This document shows positions 12,355 through 22,835 of a stretch of DNA of 64,000 bases, piece after piece. The translations under genes and the position numbers were made by a program. Source of the stretch: Paralithodes platypus (Eukaryota; Arthropoda; Malacostraca; Decapoda; Lithodidae); assembly GCA_032716605.1 (NCBI GenBank), contig CM064485.1, positions 31,462,762-31,526,761 of the forward strand, written 5' to 3'. The notes below the pieces were generated by a model that was not told the DNA's origin, searched no databases, and saw only the letters and a program-made list of their open reading frames with translations. Position 1 is the stretch's first letter, and each line of letters starts with the position of its first letter.

Positions 12355-12715
12355 TGTTAAGAAATCGGTAGAACAAAAGGCTCAAAAAAGTGTTTTCAGA
12401 TGGTATGTTCACATGACAAGAATGCCTGCAAAAAGAATAGTTAAAAAGATCTATGTCAGTGATATGGAAGGAAGAAGAAGGCGTGGAAAGCCGAGAAGAG
12501 CATGGAAAGCCGAGAAGATGGTATGATATGGTTTCAGAATATGTGTCAAAGCGTGAAAAGGGAATGGCTGAAGCAAAAGAATTAGAAAATGACAGGAATG
12601 AATGGAAGAAGTTTGTTAGAGAGAGTACATGAAGGTCTCTGGACCCTTTTAAATGACACTCCTGGAAGATCTTAATCCCAGATGTTGATTAAAAGGGACC
12701 TAGTCCAGATATATA
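12355..12715 (+). pseudogene. RTE-like LINE C-terminal part and 3' end (continuation of 7800-8960)
   Basis: The frame reads KAQKSVFRW, then RMPAKR, GRRRRGKPRR and EWKKFVREST before a stop at about 12630. This is the C-terminal tail typical of RTE-like proteins (a WFGH..RM-like motif followed by a GRGRP-like motif). It takes up where the segment ending at 8960 stops, so the 3.4-kb family B LINE lies inside one RTE-like copy. A short duplication GAGCATGGAAAGCCGAGAAG is present near 12500. Confidence 0.78.
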
Positions 12716-13540
12716 TATAACATCTGAGGTGAAGCCATTGATTTTGGGGGCTGATGAATGATTGGTGCTTCTGAATGCTTGTTTGCTTGCTTTTTGTAGG
12801 CGAACTGTTACTTCATTTTTCCTTTCTCGAGTCTATTGCTGATCCTCCCCACTCCTTATGGGAGTAAGGGCTGGCTACTTACTGACATATTTATGCTCTT
12901 CTAAAGGAATATTTGCACATTTATCACAGTAAGCATAGCTTTGAATACTGGTTATTGTCACCAAACTATCTTTCGTCTCTTTCCTCACTTACTAAAATGT
13001 GCTTCAGGTAGAATCAAACGAAGGTTTGACGGAGACCAATATCAAATCACCATACCCAAGCTAATATAACTGTTGAAGACGGCTTGAAAAACAGTGGGTT
13101 TAAATATTTATTGGGACATAAAAGATACAAAATTAATCGACAAACCTGCAGGAGAAATACCCATTTAACAATGTAGTACAGCAATACAGAAACACTAGGC
13201 ACATCATGGTTTGAAAAATCGCTTATAACTGGATTTCAGATACTTTATCTAAATATCCCCAGCTATTTATGGTAAGACAATTTAATCTCTCTCTAAACTT
13301 AGTTAATAGAAATGTCAAAGTAATGCATAACTTTTTTAATTTTAAACAGTTTTCATAAAAGTAACCGCCTAACATCGATATTCGGGTGTACACAGGTTTT
13401 CCGACCTGGCGCCAGATTCAAGGCATTTACTACCTTGATAGTTGGTCAAATCGATTGTAAAATACATTTATCAAAAATAAAACGAATCTCCACACACCGT
13501 GCAATACTTGCCGAAATCTTGATTGTCTCACTTTGCCATT
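12716..13540. other. No gene seen
   Basis: AT-rich sequence without coding, RNA or clear repeat signal. Confidence 0.5.
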
Positions 13541-13924
13541 ATGTTGAGGGTGTGTTCACACCAAGGCCTCAATCAGACATAATATGACGGAGAATGTCGT
13601 TATTAAAGTGAAATGTAATCTAATTGACACAATTGTACCTGTATTTTCTTGATGTACAGTACACCGTAAAGATACGCTCTTTTTAGTTAACTACCCTATT
13701 TAATTGTGTATTCTTTTGTTATATTTTCTCTACTTTGCTTGTGTTTGTGCTATATATTGGATGTCTAATCTATGCCAAAAAAAAAAAAAAAAAAAAAAGT
13801 AAAAGAAAAAAGACAAGGAAAGCACAACAAACAATTGGTTCTTTAAAAAGAGCCTAACTGTATGGAGCATATAAATAACATACAGGTACAATTGTGTCAA
13901 TTCAATTACATTTCACGGTTCCAT

Positions 13925-14335
13925 GTCAGTTGAACCAGTGCCACTTCAACCAGTGCCACTTTAACCAGTGCTAACTCAACCAGTGGCCATTTCAACCAGT
14001 GACCATTTCAACCAGTGACCATTTTAACCAGTAACCTAACCTAACCTAACCAACTGGTTAAAATGGTCACTGGTTGTTGTTGTTGTTGTTGTTCCCCAAG
14101 CTGCCTGGCCGAACAGCCCCAAGGCCCCGAGCAATTCCAAGGCCTTAACCGAGTGCCCCCACAGAACCCTCCCCGCCGACCACAATAAAGCCTGGGTGAC
14201 CGAAGCCACTCCATGGCGGGGGGCTGAGGAGGGTGCGGAAACGCCCGGGTCACTGGTTGAAATGGTCACTGGTTGAAGTGGCCACTGGTTGAGTTGGCAC
14301 TGGTTGAAGTGGCACTGGTTCAACTGACCTGTCAC
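13925..14335. repeat. Inverted arrays of AACCAGTG-type repeats with a TTAGG-type loop
   Basis: Units of 14-16 bases (AACCAGTGCCACTTC and variants) run forward to 14032. The complementary units (CACTGGTTGAAATGGT) resume at 14053 and again after 14248. The loop at 14032-14051 is four perfect TAACC units, the complement of the arthropod telomere repeat TTAGG. Confidence 0.85.
14074..14247 (-). mobile_element. SINE-like retroposon with (CAA)n tail
   Basis: A GC-rich body of about 155 bp is unlike its AT-rich surroundings. Read on the minus strand it ends in a (CAA)n tail. It is flanked by GGTCACTGGTTG at 14065-14076 and 14248-14259, which fits a 12-bp target duplication. However, the same string is also a unit of the host repeat array, so the duplication is not proven. 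I cannot assign the body to tRNA, 5S or 7SL origin. Confidence 0.55.
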
Positions 14336-14405
14336 CAAATTTCACTTCACGACAGACATGTTAAGCCATATTATGTCTGGCTGCGGCCTTGGTGAAAACA
14401 CACCC

Positions 14406-15200
14406 TAGGAATAATTGTTATGATGATGGTCGCGCGTGTTCAGCCTTTAACATAAACATATACAGCCAATATTCACAACAATGTACACTCTCAGACATTT
14501 ATTGTGGCCTTAGGTTTCAAAACTATCTGACACTGAATCAAAGTTCTCATTAACTCGTACTTATTTTTACATTTGGAGGCTCCATTTTCTGTTCGAGGGT
14601 TCATATTGTGTACTTCACACCGAACGGAGAATTAGAAAGTATTAAGCATATGGTTGTTAGAGTATACACAATGTAATAGTCCACGAGTCAGATCCAAATT
14701 TCTGTACGAATCGGTACCATGCTGAGGTGGACGATCAGCTACACAAACTCCATTGAACAACTTCTTAAGCCCACAAGAAAAGAAAAACATTATAGAGTAC
14801 CTCCTCGTATCTCCTCGTAAGACTCTCTGTCTGTCCGGGAGTGGAAGGGGATATAACTCCCTGTTTTGTGTTGACACTGGTTTGACGGTGTGTGTATGTG
14901 TATTTACTGTATGTGTGTTGGATGATTGGGAAGTATTACATCTGTGTTCGGACAATTGTCGCCTATTTTCGTTCATGGTATGGGCTTGGAATAATTTACA
15001 TTTTTACAATGTCCCTATCTAATTATTGGTACATAATAAGCCATTGCATATTTAGATGTTTTAACTTCTTGTTCCCTGTATATTACACCCTGTAATGTTG
15101 ATTGCGTAGTTTGTAAACACTCTGTATATACGGTATATAGGCCTATATATATATTATCTATCTATCTATGTATCCATCTCTCCCTCTCTCTCTCTCTCTA
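14406..15200. other. No gene seen
   Basis: AT-rich, ending in TATC and CT simple repeats at 15145-15200. Short frames here show no domain. Confidence 0.5.
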
Positions 15201-15205
15201 TATAT

Positions 15206-16715
15206 GCCTAGGCAAACTCTTTCGTCTCTGTCTATCCTCTAACGTCTTCCCTTCATGCTGGAAGTTTGCTCACATTCAACCTGTCCCAAAGAAGGGTGAC
15301 CGCTCTCAACCCTCCAACTATCGTCCAATTGCTCTTATCTCTTGTCTTTCTAAAGTTTTTGAAACTATTCTTGCTTCCAAATTTCTTAAGCATTTCTCTT
15401 CTCATAATCTGCTCTCAGATCGCCAGTATGGCTTCCTTAAGGGTCGCTCTACTGGTGATATTCTTTCATATCTTACTAACTCTTGGTCATCCTCCTTTCG
15501 GGACTTCGGTGAGACTTTTCTATTGCACTAGACATATCGAAAGCCTTCGATAGAGTCTGGCATAAATCTTTAATTTCTAAACTACCCTCCTTCGGTTTCT
15601 ATCCCTCCATCTGTGCCTTTGTCTCTAATTTCCTTTCTGGCCGTTCCATAGCTGCGGTTGTGGACGGCCATTGTTCACTTCCTCACCCTATAAACTCCGG
15701 TGTTCCTCAGGGCTCTGTCCTATCTCCTATTCTCTTTCTAATTTTTATAAATGATCTCCTTAACTGTACCTTAATTCCCATCCATTCATACGCAGACGAC
15801 TCAACCTTACACTACTCCATTAGTTTTTCAGAACGCCCCAGCCAGCAATCCCTCAACGACAAACGTAATGAAGCCATAGAACTCTTAAATTCTGATCTAA
15901 ATACTATTTCCAATTGGGGCAGAGAAAACCTTGTTAACTTTAATGCTTCCAAAACCCAATTTCTCCATCTATCTACCCGTCAGGATCTCCCAGCGGACTA
16001 TCCCTTATTCTTCAACAATACAAAAATCAACCCTTCATCTTCTCTCAATATTCTTGGTGTCTCTTTTTCTTCTGCTCTCATTTGGAAGGACCATATTACC
16101 AGTTTTGCTAAGGCAGCCTCCCAGAAGCTGGGTGTGCTCAACCGCCTTAGGGGGTTCTTTTCCCCTGCACAGCTTCTTGCTCTGTACAGGGGCATAGTGC
16201 GCCCTTGTATTGAGTATTGTTCACATGTGTGGGGAGGTTCCTCTCACACCGCTCTCCTAGACAAAGTTGAAAGGAAGGCCTTTCGTATCATTAACTCCCG
16301 TCCACTCACCAACTCTCTGCAATCTCTCTCTCTCCGCCGCAATGTTGCATCTCTCTCGCTATTCTATCGCTACTATAATAATCAGTGTTCCTCAGAGCTA
16401 TCCCAGTGCATACCACCTCCTTTACGTAGGGCCCGTGGTACCCGTCTTGCAACTCAATCCCACCCCTACTCTGTGCAACTCTCCAACCCAAGAGTGAAAC
16501 GTTACTCTCAAACTTTCTTCTACTCAACATCTGAGCTCTGGAACTCTCTCCCAGAATCAGTCTTTCCCTCTTCCTATGACTTAAATTGCTTCAAACTCCG
16601 TGTGTCCAGGCATTTTGGCTCGAACGTCCCTTGATTTTGGCCCTGTCACTCTTTCAACTATGGGGGAGGCACTCGCTATAGGCAGTTATGCCTTTTGCCT
16701 CCCTCAATCACATAG

Positions 16716-16747
<32 letters not shown>
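15206..16747 (+). mobile_element. Family B LINE, 5'-truncated copy with A tail
   Basis: Homology begins at the RT palm (LGKLFRLC) and runs through the C-terminus to a poly-A tail (about 16716-16747), after which a TA microsatellite starts. The first part is frameshifted near 15520. A 5'-truncated, A-tailed structure is the usual product of target-primed reverse transcription. Confidence 0.92.
15660..16634 (+). CDS. Family B LINE reverse transcriptase, C-terminal 324 codons open
   Basis: The open frame includes RT motif B (SGVPQGSVLSPILF, residues about 14-27), motif C with intact YADD (near residue 43), the thumb, and the C-terminal domain ending RVSRHFGSNVP. The start shown is simply the first Met after an upstream frameshift. 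The real protein began far upstream with an endonuclease domain, so this is a fragment and cannot act alone. It is the least damaged version of this domain for family B and is useful as the reference for the other copies. Confidence 0.85.
   Translation: MDGHCSLPHPINSGVPQGSVLSPILFLIFINDLLNCTLIPIHSYADDSTLHYSISFSERPSQQSLNDKRNEAIELLNSDLNTISNWGRENLVNFNASKTQFLHLSTRQDLPADYPLFFNNTKINPSSSLNILGVSFSSALIWKDHITSFAKAASQKLGVLNRLRGFFSPAQLLALYRGIVRPCIEYCSHVWGGSSHTALLDKVERKAFRIINSRPLTNSLQSLSLRRNVASLSLFYRYYNNQCSSELSQCIPPPLRRARGTRLATQSHPYSVQLSNPRVKRYSQTFFYSTSELWNSLPESVFPSSYDLNCFKLRVSRHFGSNVP

Positions 16748-16772
<25 letters not shown>
16748..16772. repeat. (TA)n microsatellite at a LINE A-tail
   Basis: A TA run directly follows the A tail of the family B copy. 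Such runs often grow from LINE tails. Confidence 0.9.
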
Positions 16773-16778
<6 letters not shown>

Positions 16779-17263
16779 GTCTGTGTGTGTATACTGTATA
16801 CCGGTATATATTTACAGTAAATATCTTTTGAGACATGGATCAAGCTTCCCTCTCCTTGTAGTGTTTCAGTATTCGTCTTGGGTGTAATGGATAGAGCTAC
16901 TGAACTGATGGATTACATTTCTGGCTCAATATAATACATTTCCAGTGCAGGTTAACTACACTCTGTTTCTTTTCATCTGACAGTAAATTGAATCCCTTAG
17001 CAGCTAATTTATCGATACTTAATGACAAAAATATGAAACAACTACATATCTGCAACATAATAAGAGCAAGTTTATATCATTAGCACCACATTTCGCTTCA
17101 AAATAACTGAGAAATCTTGATGGGAACTTTGCAATTTATCGTCAGTTGAAAAGAAACAGAGTATAGGAGATCATTCCCTTACTTGTTGTATAACAGGTTT
17201 GCCTTATTCAGTCACAAACATTGATAAATATACATATCAATGAATCTGTATCGAACTTGTTTC
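16773..17263. other. No gene seen
   Basis: AT-rich, no recognisable feature. Confidence 0.5.
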
Positions 17264-17611
17264 ACCGGCCTTTTTTTTATCTTTCTCTCTTTCCCTGGCT
17301 TGTATCCATTCGGCCCCATTCAGCCAACTGTTTTAAGATGTTTATCCCTATCCAGGTGTCGATTTCTTCCTGACGAGCGATAGCGAGCCAGCATTGTATG
17401 GAGAAATCCGGATTCGCCGGAGACATTTTTCTATCGAAAAATTTGCAAATTTAGCTTGCTGTCAAAACAAAAATATATATATGCTGGCTCGCTACCGCTC
17501 GCCAGGAAAATATTGACACCTGGATGGGGGTAAACGTCTTAAAACAGTAGGCTGAATGGATACAAGCCAGAGAAAGAGAGAAACAAAAGCCTGTGACCAT
17601 CATTAAGCGAT
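17264..17611. mobile_element. M2 foldback MITE
   Basis: The two halves are long inverted repeats: TCCTGACGAGCGATAGCGAG with GTATCCATTCGG on the left, and CTCGCTACCGCTCGCCAGGA with its GAATGGATACAAGCC counterpart on the right. The centre is AT-rich. Same family as the copies at 18.2, 27.7, 43.5 and 48.5 kb. TTAA follows the right end at 17612; the left TTAA is lost. Confidence 0.85.
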
Positions 17612-17660
17612 ACAAAACAGCGCTCTATAATATCCCGAATGATTCACAGATTGTCTTTAA

Positions 17661-17867
17661 CCCTTTGAATACCAGCGACGTGGGTTATATTTTATTATAG
17701 CTATGTTTAGACGACATTATGCAGCTTAGGAAGGATTTGTGGTAGGTAAAAGGGTGGGTTGAGACAGTTTGAAGCCCTATTACTGCTAGAGGTCCTTCCT
17801 AAGCTGAATAAAATCATGTAATAGTTGCCAGAATATGATGAAAAGGACGTCCCTGGTACTGTATGGG
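17661..17867. mobile_element. M3 MITE (207 bp) with TTAA target duplication
   Basis: TTAA at 17657-17660 and 17868-17871. The inverted ends are CCCTTTGAATACCAGCGACG and CGTCCCTGGTACTGTATGGG, imperfect. It is non-coding. The TTAA duplication suggests a piggyBac-type source. Confidence 0.85.
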
Positions 17868-17871
17868 TTAA

Positions 17872-18079
17872 TCCTATTCAGTACCGGTGACAAACTTTGT
17901 CATTTTAGTTTGGCTACTATTTGACGATTTTATCCAGTATAAAAAGGGCCTTCTCAATTAATAGGCCTCTAACTCTCTCACATCACCCTTTTTACCACCA
18001 CATATCCTTCTTACACTGCACAAAATCGTCTAAATGTACCTACAATAAATAAAAATAGACGTCACCGGTACAGAAGGGG
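17872..18079. mobile_element. Second M3 MITE (208 bp) sharing a TTAA with the first
   Basis: It starts right after the TTAA that ends the previous M3 and is bounded on the right by TTAA at 18080-18083. Ends are TCCTATTCAGTACCGGTGAC and GACGTCACCGGTACAGAAGG, inverted to each other with mismatches. Confidence 0.85.
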
Positions 18080-18172
18080 TTAAATACACATAGATTCAGG
18101 TGCATGTGTACCTATTATGACTTGTGATTATACCGGTCATTACACAATTTTTGGGTTCTAGTTCCATGTTAA

Positions 18173-18470
18173 GGGGGATGACCTGTTTTTTCTCTCCTTC
18201 TCTTTCTTTCTCTGGTTTGTATCCATTCGATCACATTCAGCCTACGTTTTAAGACGTTTATCCCCATCCAGGTGTCGATTTCTTCCTGGCGGCTTCAACG
18301 GATAATTTTTGTTATCAAAAAATGTATAAATTTAGCCTGTTGTCAAAAAAAAAATCGACACCTGGATGGGGATAAACGTCTTAAAACTGTAGGCTGAATG
18401 GGGCCGAATGGATACAACCCAGCAAGAGAGGGAGAGAGAGAGAGAACAAAACAAAACGAGATGGCCCCCC
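18173..18470. mobile_element. M2 MITE, internally deleted (298 bp)
   Basis: TTAA at 18169-18172 and 18471-18474. Carries the same arms as other M2 copies but lacks most of the second stem centre. Confidence 0.85.
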
Positions 18471-18721
18471 TTAACATTGTCAGTCCTAATCGGTCTATTA
18501 GCTTATTTCTTGTTGTACAGCACACATTTTCCCAGTGCCGCTTCTATATTTTCTTTCGGTACAGGCTTTGCAACACACTGTTTTTTCCAGTGTCAGTTTG
18601 TTATATATAACAGATTTTTTCCCCTGGTAACTGGTCTGGGCCCCATAACCGAGGTGAGGTGATGAGCCCAGGGAGCCAAATTCGCCATAAAGTCTCTCTG
18701 GGACGACCATTAAGGCGCATT

Positions 18722-18840
18722 AGTAGGAGGTTTTCAAGTGCCCCCTCCTCCCTCCTTTCTCACCCGACCACTACCCTCTCCTTCCCTTCCAACTGTGGCC
18801 CCACTCCATAACCCACCCTTCCTCACTCAACACCCCACCA
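18722..18840. repeat. Pyrimidine-rich minisatellite, left part
   Basis: C/T-rich sequence with CCTTCCAACT, CCACTCCATAA and TCCTCACTCA phrases that recur in the block at 22.2-22.8 kb. A family C LINE separates the two parts. Confidence 0.75.
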
Positions 18841-18915
18841 ATTTTTTTTTTTTTTTTTTAAGAGACAATGAACGGAGGAAGGAAAAACACAGATAAAACA
18901 AAAGGGTCCATGTGC

Positions 18916-20340
18916 CTAAAGGCATCCTCCATTCATAAAATGTTTGTAACAACTGGATTTAAACATTTGTAGATTGTAAGTTTGTGGAAAGCAATTCGAG
19001 GGAAGTGAATTCCAAAGAGTAGTAGCTCTGGGGATAAATGAATTCTGATAAGCAGAAGTTCTGCATTGTGGAGGAGAAAGTGTAAATTCATGGGCGCTCT
19101 CAGCTGCCCTAGTTCTACGGGGAAAGATGTGGAGAGGCGGCACAATTGAAGCAAGTTCCTCGGAACAATTGCTGTGAAAATATCTGTAGAATAATGCAAG
19201 GGATGCAACGTTTCTTCGTATGGATAATGTAGGAAGGTCCTGTGTGATTGCAGGGTTATTGATTAATCTAATAGCTTTATTTTGAATTTTGTCCAACTGC
19301 CTCAATGCAACCACTCCACCTCCACCCCACAGAGGTGAACAGTAATCCATCTGAGAACGCACATGACTTTTATATATCACGGCCAACTGCTCGTCAGTGA
19401 AGAATTCTCGAACTCTGTACAGGAGTCCCAGTTTTTTAGAGGCATTCTTAGCAATGCTTCTAACATAATGTGTCCAGCTCAAGTTAGTAGTTAATGTTAC
19501 ACCGAGAATGTCAATACTAGGGGAAGTGGGAATATTTACATAATTAAAAAATATATGGGAGTCAGTGAGATTCTGTCGGTTAGAAAATTGAATGTACTTG
19601 GTTTTCTGTGCATTAAAGGAAACTAGATTCTTTTGTCCCCATCCATTAATTCTAGAAAGGTCCTGGTTCAGAGAAATTGCCGTGTTTACTTTTGAATTTA
19701 TAAGATCGGGTTGGGTGAAAGAATTGGTAAATGTGAAGGAACTGTGGAGTGTTGAGTCATCTGCGTAGGAATGTATTGGATTATGAGTGGTAGATATGAG
19801 ATCATTGATATGAATGAGGAACAGAATTGGGGCCAAAACTGATCCCTGGGGAACACCAGCATTTATTGAGTGAAATTGAGAATAAAGGCCATCTACCATT
19901 ACACATATTTTTCTGTTATGAAGATAAGAAGAAATTAGTGGAACTAATGATGCAAGGCCGTAGTGTGACATCTTCGACAATAAGGATTGATGCCAGACTC
20001 TATCAAATGCCTTTGATATATCCAGTGCTATTGTATGTGTTTCACCATGTTGGTCTGTAGCTTGGTTGATTTGATGCGTAAGAAGGCAAAGCATGTCTGC
20101 AGTTGATCGACATCGTCTAAAACCATATTGCCTATCACTGATTAATTTATTATTCTCAAGATGCTTAATTATGTGATTATTTAATATAATTTCAAAGACT
20201 TTACCAAGAGTGGAAGTTATAGCTATTGGTCTGTAGTTTGATGGATCTGAAGAGGCACCTTTTTTAGGAACTGGATGGATGTTTGCTTCTTTCCAGGGTA
20301 CTGCGAAGCATGAGGTATGAGTACACAGACGGAAAATTTT
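18916..20340 (-). pseudogene. Family C LINE reverse transcriptase and C-terminal domain
   Basis: The frame is open from about 20340 to the stop at 18916. In order it reads HPVPKKG, NYRPIAI (fingers), DISKAFDRVW (motif A Asp), GVPQGSVLAPILF (motif B), SYADDST (motif C, catalytic ADD intact), the thumb, and a C-terminal domain ending KHFMNGGCL. It makes cDNA from the element's RNA at the nicked target. The first Met in frame is at 20094, but homology starts upstream, so that Met is not the true start. It is joined to the endonuclease half by a one-base frameshift in an A run near 20336-20341; apart from that the catalytic residues look intact, which suggests a young copy. Confidence 0.88.
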
Positions 20341-21913
20341 TTGCCAATACAGGAGCGAGCACCAAGGAGCAATTCTTAAGTACTATTGGAGGAATTTCAT
20401 CTGGACCAGGAGCCTTATCTACCGAGAGATTCTGCAAAATAGTTTTGACATGTCTGGTGTGGATCTTAAGTGAGGGAATTTCAGGCGAATTAAAATTAAG
20501 TACAGGGACATCTTGATTTATTTCATCTAAGGTTGAGTTGGTGGAGAAAATATCCGCAAGAAGGTTAGCTTTACCTCGTGGGTCACTTACAAGATTGCCA
20601 GTCGGAGATTTTAATGGTGGAATGGATGAAGCAGTAGTGAAGTTGGATTTAAATGAGTTAAGAGTAGACCAAAATATTTTGTTATCATTTGGATTATTTA
20701 GAAGTTTATTTGCCTGCTTGTGGAGAAAGTTTGATTTAGTTAGGTTTAATACAGTTTTGGCATGATTTCTGATGTTTCTAAAGTAATTAAAGGCTTCATG
20801 TGTTTTTGATCTTGTGTATGCATTGTAGGCTATTGCTTTTTGTTCAGTTACTCTAGCACAATTATGGTCAAACCATTTAGGTGAATTAGATCTTTTACTG
20901 TACTTTTGATGAGGAATAAAAGTTTCCATTCCAATTTTTACAAAATCTTGTATGTGGCTCAAGGTGGAGTGTGCATCATTAGAACAGAAAGAGGTCCAGG
21001 GAATATCAATAAAGAAACCTTGAAGACCCTCCCAGTCTGCCCTATCGTAATGCCATTTAGTCACCAAAACAGGTTCAGAGTGGGAAGGTGTGGTAGGTGA
21101 TAGACAGGTGGCCTGTATCAGACAGTGATCAGAAGATCCAAGCGGGGACCTCACTGTAACATCATAATTTTCTGAATTGGTCGTTAAAAATAAGTCCAGT
21201 AGGTGGGAATTATGATTAGGATTATCTGGTACACGGGTGGGTTGGTTGACTAGTTGAGTGAGATTAAATGAGTCTGCAAATAGCTCACATTCAAGACCAG
21301 CATCATCAGTCCTGGCTGAATGAGTGAGCCATTCAACATTATGGACATTAAAATCACCCAACACAGTGATTTCAGAAGAAGCATTTAAGTTGAGGACACT
21401 GAGTTGTGAGGACAGAGAATCAAAAAGACTTTGCTCTGGAGGAGTATTTGGGGAACGGTAGATGCAACATATGTATTTAAATTTACCAGCAGAAATTAAT
21501 TTGTATATAGAATAATCAAAATAGGGACAATTGAAACCAGTAACCTCCTCCAGGGCAATTTCAGATTTTGCGAAGCAACATACACCTCCTTTAGGTCTGA
21601 AATTTTGGAGCAGTTGATAACCTGGAAAATTAAATCTAGACGTGTCAGATGTGGATGTTACTTGATTCTCTGTCAAAAAAAGGAGAGTAGGGGATTCTGC
21701 TTGAAGAAATTGGTGTACAGAATTGATGTTAGAGTGAAGTCCCCTTATATTGCTAAAGAAAAAGCTGCACCGACGAGCAGCTTTGGGACGTTGCAATGCT
21801 CTTGACACAGTCGCATGATGACGACCGGGAGGGCCCTGTGTCAATGACCCAACCCTGCCGGGGGTGGATATCCGAGAGACCACCAGGTTTGCTCTTAACA
21901 ATTGTACTGCCAT
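20264..21913 (-). pseudogene. Family C LINE APE-type endonuclease and start of RT
   Basis: 549 codons open. The N-terminus carries an endonuclease/exonuclease/phosphatase fold read by motifs: FSNIRGLHSN, LFLTENQ, YRSPNTPP, GDFNVHNVEW (catalytic Asp and Asn present), LLDLFLT and LGSSDHCL (catalytic Asp-His). It then runs into the RT linker with DKAPGPDEIPP near residue 510. The domain nicks target DNA to prime reverse transcription. The last about 20 residues are out of frame because of one extra A near 20340. I chose the start at the Met at 21913 because no in-frame homology is seen further up. Confidence 0.88.
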
Positions 21914-22189
21914 ATTTATTGGGTAAGGTGTATGGTGTTACATGTATGATATGTAGTGGGAAGAGTAGTGTTTTATGGATAGAGGATAGCAATGTAGGGC
22001 AATGTCGTGAAGTTGGATGTGTATGTTATATAAAGAGGGTTTTCCTGATACCCCTGATGTGTGAGGCAGAAAGATATGTATCCAGCTACCAAGGCCTGGG
22101 AGAGAAAATGGAATTCAGGCTATTCCCTGAGTCTCCCGAAACCTTGGCGGTAGTACTTCCCTGGGCGGGGCTGCCTACCCCTACTACCT

Positions 22190-22835
22190 ACTTACTCTCT
22201 TCCTCCCTTCCAACTCCCTACCCCATAAGCTACCCACTCCCCCTCAACCCCCTCCAACTTACTCTCTTCCTCCTCTCCCCACTCCATAATTAAGCCATCT
22301 CTATTCACCCTCTCTCCAACTTACTCTCTTCCTCCCTTCCCGCTCTCTCCCAACTCTCACTCCATAATCATTCTATCCTCACTCACCCCCTCCAAATTAC
22401 GCTCTTCCTCCCTCCCAACTCTTCATTCCATGACCAACCCATCCCCCATCTACAACTTACTATCTTCCTTCTCTTCCGCTCCCTCCCAACTCCCCACCGC
22501 ATAATCAACCCAACCCCAACCATCTGTTCAAACATACACTTTTCCTTCCCTCCCACTCCTTCCTCATTTGCCCCTCCCTTCCAACTCTCCATCCCAAAAT
22601 CGCCCATCACTAATCCCCCCTCCAACATACTCCCTTCATTCCCCTTCTTCCCATTCGCTCCTCCTCTCCTCCCACTTGCTCATTCACTACCTTCCCTCTC
22701 CTCCCAATTATGCATCTCTCCTCCCACTCCTTCCTCTTTCACTCACCCACTTCCTCCACTCTCCTCTCTTTTGTTCACCCACCCCGTCTCCTCTACTCCT
22801 CCTCCCTACCCTCTAACTCCCTCCTTCCTTCCCCT
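22190..22835. repeat. Pyrimidine-rich minisatellite, right part
   Basis: Degenerate units of roughly 80-90 bp with phrases CTCCAACTTACTCTCTTCCT, CCACTCCATAATCAACCC and TCACTCACCCC. Strong strand bias to C and T. Open frames on either strand are low-complexity artefacts. Confidence 0.8.

Larger units (their letters stand above)
13548..14405. mobile_element. Foldback DNA element with about 39-bp inverted ends and nested inverted repeats
   Basis: Left end GGGTGTGTTCACACCAAGGC and right end pair over about 39 bp with a few mismatches; both also carry the GACATAATATG motif. A second inverted pair lies inside: GACACAATTGTACCTGTA at about 13626 and its complement at about 13883. A third inner pair is formed by tandem AACCAGTG-type repeats (13925-14032) and their complement (14053 and 14248-14335). 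No clear target duplication is visible and no transposase is encoded. The superfamily is unknown. Confidence 0.75.
18841..22170 (-). mobile_element. Family C LINE, nearly complete single-ORF copy
   Basis: On the minus strand: a 5' UTR of about 250 bp, an endonuclease-reverse transcriptase ORF (21913 down to 18916 with one frameshift), a short 3' UTR and an A tail (T run at about 18842-18860). Both ends lie in the same pyrimidine-rich minisatellite, so the element is a clean insertion. It is related to family B in motif wording but clearly diverged. The exact 5' end (21950-22180) cannot be fixed by eye. Confidence 0.88.

Noticed and set aside
22150..22835. ORFs in the pyrimidine-rich block
   Set aside because: They are low-complexity Ser/Pro/Leu strings on one strand and Gly/Glu strings on the other, from a minisatellite.
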